Of a stretch of 50,254 nt of DNA, positions 1 to 8,813 are shown piece after piece. Positions within the stretch are counted from its first letter, which is position 1; every line of letters starts with the position of its first letter. Position numbers and translations under genes: made by a program. A model generated the notes under the pieces. It was not told where the DNA came from, ran no database searches, and was given only the letters and a program-made list of their open reading frames with translations. Origin of the DNA: Phocaeicola coprophilus DSM 18228 = JCM 13818 (GTDB taxonomy: Bacteria > Bacteroidota > Bacteroidia > Bacteroidales > Bacteroidaceae); contig NZ_EQ973635.1 in NCBI RefSeq assembly GCF_000157915.1, forward strand, positions 171,020-221,273, read 5' to 3'.

Positions 1-2
1 CC

Positions 3-293
3 TTGTCCGACGGTCTTCGGATTGATCTGGTAGATACACCTGTACGTGTCACCAACATCAAGCCCGGCATGGTCGAGACAAACTTTTCCGTTATACGCTT
101 CCGGGGAGATCAGGATAAAGCTGACGCCGTATACAAAGGAATCCGTCCGCTGACAGGCGACGACATTGCTGACGTGGTATATTACGCAGCATCGGCTCCG
201 GCTCATGTGCAGATAGCCGAGGTACTTGTCATGCCTACCTATCAGGCAACAGGAACTGTATGTCACCGGCAAGAACAAGCTGCCAGACATTGA
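3..293 (+). CDS. SDR-family NADP-dependent dehydrogenase, C-terminal part (YdfG-like)
   Basis: The reading frame is open from the window edge to TGA at 291-293, so only the last ~96 residues of a short-chain dehydrogenase are present. The fragment carries the post-catalytic PGMVET turn, then EFSV-like and RF.GD..KAD segments, and ends with LPAH-like and MPTYQATGT motifs. These are typical of the YdfG group (NADP-dependent serine/3-hydroxy acid dehydrogenases). The Rossmann glycine motif and the Ser-Tyr-Lys active site lie upstream of the window. The family is clear from the C-terminal signature; the substrate is not determined. The true start is outside the window. Confidence 0.8.
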   Translation: MSDGLRIDLVDTPVRVTNIKPGMVETNFSVIRFRGDQDKADAVYKGIRPLTGDDIADVVYYAASAPAHVQIAEVLVMPTYQATGTVCHRQEQAARH

Positions 294-406
294 GGACAAA
301 TAGAATTTTAAAGTCCAGATCTGTATTTAACAGACTTTTTACCCTGTCCGAATGAACATTATACGCGTTCATTTGTATATTAATACAGATTTTCACAAAA
401 GCTTTT

Positions 407-2209
407 ATGACAAAGACTAAACTAAAGACAATTTTTGCCTTGCTTTCAGGCTGCATGTGGGTTCTGTCATCCTGTGACCAGTCGGATGAAAAATATCCGG
501 CTGCCAGTGACGAACTTACAATGACATGTGTCCAGGCCTCATGGACAGATACCCGTGCAGTTACAAACGACCAAGGTCAAGGCAGCTTTTCCGAAGGTGA
601 CAGAATTGACGTTCTGGCAACAGGCAATCAACAAACGGCAAATATCCAACTGGAATATACAGATAACCGCTGGACTCCTTAGCTGCAGCGCAACGACTAT
701 GGAACAGGAAGTCTCGGCTTGTTCGCAATTTATCCGGTATTGCCGGCCAGTAATGATAATCCTATCATGCGGAATATCGGCATCCCCACTGATCAAAGCA
801 ACGAAAAGAATCATTCGGATGCCGATGTTCTTTTTGCAACTACAACGGTCGGTGCCAGTGATGCTGTGGCTACCCTGCAATTCAACCATGCCTTACACCG
901 CATCAACATAAACTTAAAAGGTACTATTCCTGATGACCTGACCATTGAGGTGAAAAGTCTTGCCAACGGACAGATCTCCCTGAAAGATGGAAATGCAACT
1001 GCGAATCTGTCTGCGGATTATGTCTGGATCAAGCCATATCGGATTAGCAACGAATCCTATAGCCTCATTATTCTTCCACAGGAAACCCAGGCATTCTGTA
1101 GCGGTGAAGGACTGATTCGTCTGACAACAGAAGGCAAATCAGCCTCGTATACATTTAACGGTAATGCGGAGAAGTTCGATGCCGGTATGCAGACAACTCT
1201 CAATCTGACCCTGAAAACAGAAGACAGCAATGTAGATCTGGAATTCAGCAACCAGACCTATTGGGTGTACGGAGTTACAGCTCCCGACTTTCCGGGCAAG
1301 GAAAATATTTACTCTGCCAGACCAGGGGTCAAAAAATTCGAAGACGGGCTATGGTTCCGTTATGCTAATGAAACGATGTATCCCCCGCTGCTGTTTGAGG
1401 AAGAATATCTGACCTGGAAAGAAGGATCCGGCTGGTTCGACTGCAACAAGACCTTCAATTATTACGGAGATGGCAACATGCGTTGGGCGGCAGCAGCATC
1501 CAATCTGATTCACTGGTGGCTGGCACAGAACCAAAAATACATTGAAGCCTATGACAAGGAATATGGTCCTGAATACAAAGATCTCAGCCGGCCGGAGAAA
1601 TACAACAGAATGACAGAAAGCAACCAGCAGCATAGCGAGGTTTTCAACTTCTTCAAATCCTCTTTCGATAATCTGGGAAGCTGGGATACCGGAGGTGTCA
1701 ACTGGTTCATAAACGGAAACAAAAAGAACCTGATACATTGTTCCCAAAAGAACTTCCATGGATTCTTCAGCAAGGTGTTTTCAGAAGATGATGCTGTGGC
1801 AAAAGGAACATCCGACACATCCAAGGAAACATTCAACCTTTGGTTCAAAGATGCTTTCCGGTATAATCAGGCCATCGGATTTGCCGCTTACGATTTTGCC
1901 GGTCCCAATACCAAGAGCCATTCCATGGTTATCTGGGGAGCAGAATTCGATGCCGAAGGAAATGTCGCTTACGTTTATATCTGTGACAATAACCGTGCAG
2001 AGGATGAACCCAATCATGCATCACTCCAGCGCTATAAAGTCGTTTATGAGAAATCAAACGTACCCGAAATGAAAGGAGATTATGCTTATCTGACCCCACT
2101 GGACAACATAGACGGAACTCCCTCAAAAGCCCGTTTCCGTTTCACTTCCCTGACATTGGTTGATTTGCGTCTTGACCTTTGGCAGAAAGCTTTTCCTAAT
2201 GTAAAGTAA
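407..2209 (+). pseudogene. Fimbrillin-like/IdeS-Mac family surface cysteine protease, interrupted by an in-frame TAG
   Basis: One reading frame of 600 codons runs from ATG 407 to TAA 2209 but has TAG at 680-682 (codon 92); nothing shifts frame. Residues 1-23 form a lipoprotein signal ending LSSC. The next ~250 residues resemble fimbrillin (Mfa-like) lipoproteins and match the downstream gene, including the NHALHR segment. The last ~330 codons match the Mac-1/IdeS immunoglobulin-protease family: W-[FY]-D-x-x-K-T-F-N, SNLIHWW, a His in KSHSMVIWGA, and an Asp in YICDN. The family's catalytic Cys, before [GW]AA in the segment leading to HWW, is Arg here (CGT 1481-1483). The fragment from ATG 719 (496 aa) would lack a secretion signal. 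A sequencing error could explain either lesion, but both together suggest loss of protease function. The family call is good; an immunoglobulin target is only inferred. Confidence 0.75.
680..682 (+). other. Premature TAG stop inside the IdeS-like gene
   Basis: The frame reads DNRWTP-stop-LQRNDYG without any shift. A single substitution from CAG, TCG, TTG, AAG, TGG or TAC/TAT would restore a continuous protein. The continuation FAIYP is the expected fimbrillin strand after the NRW segment. Confidence 0.85.
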
Positions 2210-2233
2210 ATAATAACAATAAATTTATAGATC

Positions 2234-3109
2234 ATGAAGAAGATTCTATTTTATGCACTCGCAGCCACAACGCTGGCTCTGACTTCGTGTAAGAAAAATG
2301 TACTGGAAACCCCGTCAGCAGCAGACAATGCAATTCATATCGTAGCCAGCATTGCCTCACAAGCCCGTGCCCCTCAGCTGGCCAATGACGGAAGCGGAAG
2401 CTTCTCTCAAGGAGATAAAATGTCACTGTTCCTGACAGAAGATGACGCAAACAACCAGTCTGTAGATTATGAATACGGTTCAGGCATCCTGACCTGGGGA
2501 AGCCTCGGACTTGCAGACAGCAACGCAAAAATTACTTTAGCTGCCTGTTACCCGCAACAGGACAGAATACAGAACGGCGAATTCGAATTCAATACACTCA
2601 CGGCTTCAGACAAAGATCTGCTGCTTGCCCCTGCACAGTCTGTAACTGCAGGAACTTCCGAAGCCGTATATCTGAACTTCAATCATGCCCTGCATCGTCT
2701 GGATCTGACCTTCACACCGGGTGAAAGTTACACAAGCGAAGACCTTGAATCACTTTCCATCAGTCTTAATGCCAAGACAACCTGTGTGGTAGACGGACTG
2801 CAAGGCAAGATAAAAGGAGTAAAGAGGGAAACAGGTACATATACAGCCAACAATACCAAAGCTTCATTTTATCTGGTACCACAGAGCACAGCAGGAATTA
2901 CATTGAAGATCAGCATAGGAAATGATACGAAGTCATTGACCTTAGACAAATTACTGGAACAGTTGGGTTCCGCCCAACCGGAACTGAACGGAAGCAAACG
3001 CTGTACACTGACCTTAAAGGTCAGCCGTGAAGGAATCACTGTGGAAGGTGGTTCTATCAATGCCTGGGGCAATCAGGTTACTGCCGACGGCGAAGTTATA
3101 ATCGGCTGA
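2234..3109 (+). CDS. Fimbrillin family lipoprotein
   Basis: A 291-residue predicted surface lipoprotein. Its signal peptide ends in LALTSC (Cys about residue 19), followed by KKN. The body has the layout of Bacteroidales Mfa1/FimA-like (fimbrillin) proteins: an early ARAPQLANDG...GSFSQGDKM segment, an AACYPQQ strand, YLNFNHALHRLDL in the middle, and a closing SINAWGNQ. These proteins polymerise by donor-strand exchange into fimbriae or act as anchors and tips. Only one intact fimbrillin is present, with no usher-like partner. The gene begins 24 nt after the broken IdeS-like gene and shares its N-terminal architecture, so the two were probably cotranscribed. A strong terminator follows at 3134-3170. 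The exact role is unknown. Confidence 0.82.
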   Translation: MKKILFYALAATTLALTSCKKNVLETPSAADNAIHIVASIASQARAPQLANDGSGSFSQGDKMSLFLTEDDANNQSVDYEYGSGILTWGSLGLADSNAKITLAACYPQQDRIQNGEFEFNTLTASDKDLLLAPAQSVTAGTSEAVYLNFNHALHRLDLTFTPGESYTSEDLESLSISLNAKTTCVVDGLQGKIKGVKRETGTYTANNTKASFYLVPQSTAGITLKISIGNDTKSLTLDKLLEQLGSAQPELNGSKRCTLTLKVSREGITVEGGSINAWGNQVTADGEVIIG

Positions 3110-3133
3110 TACCGGAAACATACTTTCATCATG

Positions 3134-3170
3134 GAGCAGCATCGTTTCGTTACGATGTTGCTCTTTTTTT
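3134..3170 (+). terminator. Rho-independent terminator after the fimbrillin gene
   Basis: An 11-bp stem, GAGCAGCATCG with CGATGTTGCTC (one G-U pair), has an 8-nt loop and is followed by seven T residues. It closes the 407-3109 transcription unit. Confidence 0.9.
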
Positions 3171-3258
3171 ATCCGGCAGATAAAAAGCTTACTCAGAAAC
3201 ATATTTTCATAAAAAACTTTCCTATCTTTATTCGCATTTGATTTTAACAGGATAAAAT

Positions 3259-4149
3259 ATGGGGAATTCAAACCACATCATACGTGCCTTGAAACCGGAA
3301 GAGACCATCCGGACGCAGGATATCATCTTCCGTTCCGTCACGACCGCCGACATACCAGAGCTGAAAGAATTATTCTGCAACACAGTACTGACTGTCAACG
3401 CCCGCGACTATACAACGGAAGAAGTAGCTGACTGGGCTTCATGCGGTAATCGCCCGGGACACTGGGAGAAACTGTTTGCAACCCTGCATTTCATTGCTGC
3501 CTGCAATGGGCAAGGCCGCATCATCGGCTTTACTTCCATCCGAAACGACGGATACCTGCACTCTATGTTCATTCATAAAGACTATCAGAGACAGGGCATC
3601 GCCAGCGCCCTTCTGCACCGTATCGAAGCATATGCCGCTAAACATGGAATCAGTGAAATCACTTCGGAAGTGAGTATCACAGCCCGCCCTTTCTTTGAGA
3701 AACAGGGGTATATCGTGGAACTGGAACAACGCGCACAGGCTAACCGCCTGCAACTGATTAATTATAAAATGAGAAAACAAATGAAAGATGGAAATACGGG
3801 ATTTGAAAAAGTATACCAGATGCCTCTCGGCAAAGTCTACCCGCTGCTAGTGAACAAAGCCACGCGGAAAGGACGTACCCAGGAAGAAGTCGATGAAATC
3901 ATCTGCTGGCTGACCGGATACAATCTGCAGCAACTGAAGGAACTGCTGGACCAACCCATTACGTACGGTGACTTTTTCCGTAACTCTCCTGCTCCCAACC
4001 CTGCCCGCAGACTGATAAAAGGAAGCATTTGCGGCATTCGGGTGGAAGAAATCCAGGAACCGCTGATGCAGGAAATCCGTTATCTGGACAAGCTGGTGGA
4101 CGAGCTGGCCAAAGGCAAACCAATGGACAAGATTTTAAGAAACCTATAA
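3259..4149 (+). CDS. GNAT N-acetyltransferase fused to a DUF2200 domain
   Basis: A 296-residue cytoplasmic protein with two domains. Residues ~22-170 are a GNAT fold with the acetyl-CoA loop Q-R-Q-G-I-A at 110-115 and the motif RPFFEKQGY near 143-151, resembling YafP-type acetyltransferases. Residues ~183-296 match the DUF2200 family: KVYQMP, KKGRT-like [25 protein letters not shown] and [20 protein letters not shown]2200 proteins are normally ~110-120 residue stand-alone proteins of unknown function. Here they are joined in frame, with a Met-rich linker (MRKQMKDGN) that may be the old DUF2200 start. The gene is followed after 12 nt by an SDR, suggesting cotranscription. A TATCTTTA sequence upstream could be its -7 element. 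The acetyl acceptor is unknown. Confidence 0.85.
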   Translation: MGNSNHIIRALKPEETIRTQDIIFRSVTTADIPELKELFCNTVLTVNARDYTTEEVADWASCGNRPGHWEKLFATLHFIAACNGQGRIIGFTSIRNDGYLHSMFIHKDYQRQGIASALLHRIEAYAAKHGISEITSEVSITARPFFEKQGYIVELEQRAQANRLQLINYKMRKQMKDGNTGFEKVYQMPLGKVYPLLVNKATRKGRTQEEVDEIICWLTGYNLQQLKELLDQPITYGDFFRNSPAPNPARRLIKGSICGIRVEEIQEPLMQEIRYLDKLVDELAKGKPMDKILRNL

Positions 4150-4161
4150 CAGACATCAACC

Positions 4162-4938
4162 ATGAATAGAATTATCGTCGTAACAGGTGGAGCTGCCGGT
4201 ATCGGTCGCTGTACCGTTGAATATTTCGCCTCAAAGGGCGACCGGATTTACTTTATCGACAACAACCAGAAAGCCACTCTTGCCCTGACAGAACGCATGC
4301 ACCGGAAAGGACTGAACGTAACAGGCTATACCGGTGACATTGCAGAAAAACAAGTTCTGGAAGATTTTGCCAGACGGGTGCTCGACGAACAGCCTCAAGG
4401 CATTCATTGCCTTATCAATAATGCCTGCCTGATGCATGGAGGCATTCTGGAAGGGTGTGACTACGAGGACTTTCTTTACATACAGCGTGTAGGAGTAGCC
4501 GCTCCCTATATGCTGGCCAAACTCTTCAAGGATCATTTCTGCGGCCTGGGATCCATCGTCAACATCTCCTCTACCCGGGCATTCCAGTCACAGCCCAATA
4601 CGGAAAGCTATACGGCTGCCAAAGGGGGCATCACTGCGCTGACCCATGCGCTCGCTGTAAGCCTGCAGGGTATAGCCCGAGTCAATTCCATTGCTCCCGG
4701 CTGGATTGATACAGGCGCCTATCATGATGACAACAATTATGTGCCAGCCTATACGGAAGGAGACATTGCCCAGCATCCTTCACTCCGGGTAGGAGAACCG
4801 GCAGACATCGTACGGACAATCGATTTTCTTTGTGACGAACGGAACACCTTCATCAACGGAGAAAATATTACAGTCGACGGAGGCATGAGCAAACTTATGG
4901 TGTATCACAACGACTGCGGATGGACATACCGTCCTTAA
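4162..4938 (+). CDS. SDR family oxidoreductase
   Basis: A complete classical short-chain dehydrogenase/reductase of 258 residues. The nucleotide-binding motif TGGAAGIG is at residues 8-15, NNAC at 86-89, catalytic Ser137 in VNISS, Tyr150 and Lys154 in YTAAK, and PGWIDT follows the active site. The tail ends INGENITVDGGMS, a common C-terminal SDR signature. Family members reduce or oxidise sugar, steroid, acyl or polyol hydroxyl groups with NAD(P)H; the substrate cannot be read from the sequence. The gene starts 12 nt after the GNAT-DUF2200 gene and probably shares its transcript. It converges with the broken AraC gene, with only ~16 bp between the ends. Confidence 0.9.
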   Translation: MNRIIVVTGGAAGIGRCTVEYFASKGDRIYFIDNNQKATLALTERMHRKGLNVTGYTGDIAEKQVLEDFARRVLDEQPQGIHCLINNACLMHGGILEGCDYEDFLYIQRVGVAAPYMLAKLFKDHFCGLGSIVNISSTRAFQSQPNTESYTAAKGGITALTHALAVSLQGIARVNSIAPGWIDTGAYHDDNNYVPAYTEGDIAQHPSLRVGEPADIVRTIDFLCDERNTFINGENITVDGGMSKLMVYHNDCGWTYRP

Positions 4939-4954
4939 TTTCAAGGCCGGGCTT

Positions 4955-5911
4955 TCACTGCTTCCGAAGTTCCTCCTTCCGCATCCGGAACTTCAGAGGT
5001 GAAAGTCCGGTCTGACGAATAAAGAACTTCCCGAAAACCGACTGATCAGAGAAACCCAGCTGATTACTGATCTCCTGCACATCCAGATCCGTACACTCCA
5101 GCATTCTCCGGGCGTCTGCCCCCAGTAATTCCGAGAGATGAAAGCGGACGGTATGTCCTGTAATGTTCTTTACGATACGCGACAGATACGTGGTAGAGAT
5201 ATTCAGACAGCCGGCATAGAATCCGATATCGTGATGCTGACGGTAATGTTACACAAGCAGTTTCTTGAACTGACGGAAAATTTCACTGGAACGCTTCACA
5301 TAAACGGACGATTCCAGATTCTCCCGGCACAGGGCATCGGCCATCTGCAAGAGGACAAAGCTGCACAGATGACGGATGATGCCATCCCGATAAAGGGAAA
5401 GATCCTCCAGCTGACGGGAAAACAAAGACAATGTCCGCGACAGGTATTCCATCCGCGACTGTTCAAGAACAAAGACCGGCAGACGGAAGTTACCCAGCAG
5501 TCTGGCCACCTGATTATACAGAGCCTGTCCGTCAGGCAGACTGTCAAAATAATCAGGAACCACATAAAGCACCTGCATGCGGAAGCCGGAACTCAATTGC
5601 CCAAGCACACTCTCGGTACTGGGAGTCAGTACAACCAGATTCCCTGTTCCTATCTCATAATGCCGATAGACATCATCCAGACAGGCTGTTCCGTTTGTGA
5701 CGAGCAGAAAGAAAAAACCTTTTCTGATCTGCATCGGTCCATAAACCGAAAAAGAATCGTCTACAACACAACTATACTTATGCCCGGCACAGATTCCCCG
5801 CGTCCGGATCATCTCAAGCAAAGAAGTCTCCATCATCATCGAATTTTCACAAACAAAAATAGGCTTTGTTTCGTTTCCGACCAAAATTAGTTGTGCTTTT
5901 CTATACGACAA
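4955..5911 (-). pseudogene. AraC family transcriptional regulator, split by an in-frame TAA
   Basis: On the minus strand an AraC-type regulator of 318 codons is interrupted by TAA (5249-5251 on the plus strand). The first 220 codons give an AraC_binding-like N-terminal domain ending RQFKKLLV. After the stop the same frame continues HYRQHHDIGFYA, then the two helix-turn-helix units: NISTTYLSRIVKNITGHTV, and DVQEISNQLGFSDQSVFGKF followed by GLSPLKFR. It ends at TGA 4955-4957. The truncated product would have no DNA-binding domain. CAA (Gln) to TAA is the simplest cause, since Gln or Tyr before HY is usual in this family. It is divergent from the membrane/kinase fusion gene at 5966, its likely former target. 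A sequencing error cannot be excluded. Confidence 0.87.
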
Positions 5912-5965
5912 ACAACAAATAAGCTGAACTTTGCGGCGTTTTCAGAAACTATAATATAAGCTGAT

Positions 5966-7276
5966 ATGAGTAAGATACTTCTCCGGCGCTACCTGTTGTT
6001 CTGCGTCTCCCTGTTTGTCAATGCACTCGGCATTGCATTTATCACCAAAGCGGCCCTGGGAACTTCTCCCATCACAAGTGTCACGTATGTACTGAGCATG
6101 TTCACGCCGTTCACCATCGGCCAGTGGACCATCATGCTGAACCTCCTCTTTGTAGTAGTGGAACCTTTCCTGATGACACGCAAGGACCTGAAATCCGATC
6201 TGCGCATGTACCTGCTTCAGATCCCGATCTCCTTCTGCTTCGGTATGTTTATTGACCTGTGCATGCACTGTATTCTTTATTGGCTGAATCCCGCCGAATA
6301 TCTTCACATGATTGTCGCCCTGCTTATCGGCTGTGTCATTCTGGCCGTAGGCATTGCACTGGAGGTAAAAGCCAATGCAGCCATGATGGCCGGAGAATAT
6401 TTTGTCAAGGTCATAACGAAACGCTTCCACGGAGAGTTCGGATATGTCAAGCTGGGCTTCGATGTCACACTGGTTGCCATCGCCTGCCTGCTGTCCCTGA
6501 TTTTCATGTCGGGCATTTATGGTGTACGCGAAGGTACCGTCGTGGCTGCACTGATTGTCGGACCGATCGTTCATTTTGTCAGCCCGTATTACAATTTTCT
6601 GGACAAATGGATCACCGATCCTTCTCTCCGGCAAGACATCGCCCTGCAACAAAACCAGCATACCATCATCACCATTGCCCGCGAATACGGCAGTGGAGGC
6701 CATCTGCTTGGCGAAATGCTTTCCAAAGAACTGGGGATCAAACTTTACGACAAGGAGTTTATCCGCATGGCAGCCCAGCGCAGCGGTATGGACGAACAGT
6801 ACATCGTCCGGAACGAGCAGTCCATTCCCTCCTTCTGGCTGAAGTGTATCCTCTCCAAGAACAGTGAACAGCCGCTGGAATCCAGCCTTTCTTCAGACGA
6901 TGTCCTGTTCGTATCCGAAAGCAAGATTATTCAGGAACTGGCAGCCCGGGAATCCTGCATCATTGTCGGACGGTGCGCTGATTTCATTCTGAAAGATTAT
7001 CCCAGGGCAGTGAAAGTGTTCTGTTATTCCGATCTGCAGCACGCTCTGACCCGCTGCGTACAGGAATATGGAATTCCCCGGCAAAATGCAGAAACGGAAA
7101 TCCGCCGGATCAACCGCAACCGCATCCATCATTATGAGTACTACACGGGAAGGAAATGGGGTGAGCCTCACCACTACAATCTGATGCTTAATACAGGAAC
7201 CATCGGTCTTCAGACAGCCTGCCAGTTGATCAAAGGAGTGTATCAGCAATACTCTCTGCAACCTGCCTCGAAATAA
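5966..7276 (+). CDS. YczE/YitT-like membrane domain fused to a cytidylate kinase-like domain
   Basis: A 436-residue protein. Residues 1-210 hold about five hydrophobic segments with the start LLRRYLLF and the GTSP motif at 32-35, typical of the YczE/YyaS/YitT membrane family (unknown transported substrate). Residues ~232-425 form a cytosolic P-loop kinase of the Cytidylate_kin2 type: TIAREYGSGGHLLG with the phosphate-binding loop around 242-249, IIVGRCADF, and a late RINRNR...YY.GRKWG lid. Such fusions are seen in Bacteroidetes, but the joint function is not established. Coupling of nucleotide phosphorylation to a membrane event is speculation. The gene is divergent from the broken AraC regulator (54 bp between starts) and ends at a strong bidirectional terminator. 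Confidence 0.85.
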   Translation: MSKILLRRYLLFCVSLFVNALGIAFITKAALGTSPITSVTYVLSMFTPFTIGQWTIMLNLLFVVVEPFLMTRKDLKSDLRMYLLQIPISFCFGMFIDLCMHCILYWLNPAEYLHMIVALLIGCVILAVGIALEVKANAAMMAGEYFVKVITKRFHGEFGYVKLGFDVTLVAIACLLSLIFMSGIYGVREGTVVAALIVGPIVHFVSPYYNFLDKWITDPSLRQDIALQQNQHTIITIAREYGSGGHLLGEMLSKELGIKLYDKEFIRMAAQRSGMDEQYIVRNEQSIPSFWLKCILSKNSEQPLESSLSSDDVLFVSESKIIQELAARESCIIVGRCADFILKDYPRAVKVFCYSDLQHALTRCVQEYGIPRQNAETEIRRINRNRIHHYEYYTGRKWGEPHHYNLMLNTGTIGLQTACQLIKGVYQQYSLQPASK

Positions 7277-7296
7277 GCCGCGAGCTTTTTTTAAAA

Positions 7297-7356
7297 CGTT
7301 TCGACAAATAAAAAAACGTTTCGGCCTTTTGAATCAAACGCCGAAACGTTTTTTGA
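7297..7356. terminator. Bidirectional terminator between convergent genes
   Basis: A perfect stem, AAACGTTTCGGC with GCCGAAACGTTT, has an AT-rich loop and A/T tracts on both sides, so it can stop transcripts from either direction. An extra copy of AAAACGTTTCGAC lies just upstream. The composition and order resemble the element near 32107-32176. Confidence 0.85.
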
Positions 7357-7369
7357 GGTATCAGTTACA

Positions 7370-8560
7370 CTACATCAATATCACAACCACCGGGTTATCT
7401 TCTTCGCTGGCACTTTCATTATATTCCGTTGCAGGAATAAGGCCGAGGAAAGTCCCGTCTTCAGTTGCAGTCTGCAACTTATTGATGCAGATATTCTTAT
7501 TGTTATCAAGAATAGATTCCGTATCCGAAATCTTCACTTCATGAGTTTGTTTGTCAAATACGCCATAAAAGTTTTTGGTTTTTCCTATATTGTAATAATT
7601 TGTTTGAAAAACGAAATAGAGACATTTCTTGCCTTCCAGCACGTAGTCTATCGAAATGCGGTTTTCACAACCATCCACATCAAAACGCTTTTCATAAGGA
7701 CAATGCCAGCTGCCTAAGTCGAAAATCAATCTGGATTCCAGTTTGTTTTCGGACGCCACATAAATGGTATCATTAAATCTTTCTTTTAAATAAGTATTTC
7801 CTTCAAATTTCCATATCACCGGATCTTCTTTATAGTGGAAAAATAACCCGTCATTTTTTAATTGACGAATAATACAGGATGGACATGTTGGCACATTTCC
7901 ATATCCATTGTAAATAATAGGAATGCCCTGATAATCATTTTGTATGGCTTTTTCTTCTGAATAACCGGATATTGTTTCGCTTATCTGTCCAGTTTTCAAA
8001 TCATAAACTGAGATTTTACTTGTCTCTGTTGGAAAATAGAAGTAGAGTTTTCCTCCTGATGAAATCTGTGAGGCCAATTGAAGAATAATTTCATCGGGTA
8101 TCGTTAAGTTCTCTATGAAGTCACCGTTGGAATCAAAGCAAAGAATTTCTTGTCCCGAAAACTTAATCATAATCCTTTCTGCCTTTTCATCCACCCAGAA
8201 TACGGGCATATCACTTATCAGATTATATTCACCTTTACCTTGCCCTACCAATCCTACTGTGGATATAAACTTGCCTGTCTGGGCATCAAACATTTTCAAA
8301 GGTTGACCTTGAGAGGATACCAGGATTTTATCTTTCAACAATCTCACATAAGGACGGTCACCGATTAATGAACTATCCGTTGTTTCCAACGGAACGTAAC
8401 TAACCTCCTTACTTTGTATATCTTCTAAACATAATTGATTCAGATGCTGCATATGGGTTGCAACGTTTATCACACCATCTTTTTCAATAGTCTTATTACC
8501 TGAGCAGGCTGCAGCAAGGGAAGTTAAACCCATCAATAACAGGATATTAAATATTTTCAT
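7370..8560 (-). CDS. 6-bladed beta-propeller lipoprotein (copy 1)
   Basis: A 396-residue secreted lipoprotein, read from the Met of MKIFN because the upstream MCI codons look spurious. The signal peptide ends SLAAACSG. It carries the hallmarks shared by the four propellers of this window: SYVPLETTDSSLIG early, an F-D-x-x-x-G-x-F strand followed by GLVGQGKGEYNL, and a C-terminal NPVVVILM. In Bacteroidales these BF3885-like/DUF5128-type propellers are abundant lipoproteins of unknown function, structurally like NHL or YWTD sensors. A CPSC pair near the middle is unique to this copy. It lies downstream of the GH2 gene but behind that gene's terminator, so it is probably transcribed on its own. 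Confidence 0.83.
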   Translation of the reverse strand: MKIFNILLLMGLTSLAAACSGNKTIEKDGVINVATHMQHLNQLCLEDIQSKEVSYVPLETTDSSLIGDRPYVRLLKDKILVSSQGQPLKMFDAQTGKFISTVGLVGQGKGEYNLISDMPVFWVDEKAERIMIKFSGQEILCFDSNGDFIENLTIPDEIILQLASQISSGGKLYFYFPTETSKISVYDLKTGQISETISGYSEEKAIQNDYQGIPIIYNGYGNVPTCPSCIIRQLKNDGLFFHYKEDPVIWKFEGNTYLKERFNDTIYVASENKLESRLIFDLGSWHCPYEKRFDVDGCENRISIDYVLEGKKCLYFVFQTNYYNIGKTKNFYGVFDKQTHEVKISDTESILDNNKNICINKLQTATEDGTFLGLIPATEYNESASEEDNPVVVILM

Positions 8561-8646
8561 AATACACAAGTCAATACTTCAGTAATTTTTTACCGACAAA
8601 TTAAAATTAAACAATAGAATCAATATTAGACGGTTCAAAATTATAT

Positions 8647-8701
8647 TAAAAAGTTCATTGAAATACTGTCAAGAATGAATTGACAAACATTTCAATGAAC
8701 T
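8647..8701 (-). terminator. Nested-hairpin terminator after the GH2 gene
   Basis: A 13-bp perfect inverted repeat (8652-8664 with 8689-8701, AGTTCATTGAAAT and its complement) encloses a second 6-bp hairpin, TGTCAA...TTGACA. On the minus strand it is followed by TTTTTAA. It lies 113 nt past the GH2 stop codon. The 8570-8813 gap shows no coding potential. Confidence 0.8.
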
Positions 8702-8813
8702 CATTTTATTTACAGCCAGAGCCGTTTAGACTTAGCCGGTTATTAACGAACTTCTGTTCTGATACTACTAATTCATTAAAAAAATATCAGAAAGTATCAA
8801 TCTTATAATTGAT

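Noticed and set aside
680..5251. Stop-codon recoding as the reason for the in-frame stops
   Set aside because: Both TAG and TAA are involved, and both are used as ordinary stop codons by other genes here (for example TAA at 2207-2209 and TAG at the leader peptide end).
407..5251. Ancient-DNA-type C-to-T damage as the cause of the nonsense codons
   Set aside because: Both stops could come from C-to-T changes, but the Cys-to-Arg change is T-to-C and the third lesion is an insertion, so no single damage signature fits.
5138..5890. A 250-codon open frame on the plus strand
   Set aside because: It lies opposite the AraC gene, whose domains remain readable on the minus strand on both sides of the stop.
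5942..6703. A 253-codon open frame on the minus strand
   Set aside because: It is the complement of the transmembrane part of the kinase fusion gene and has no signal or domain.
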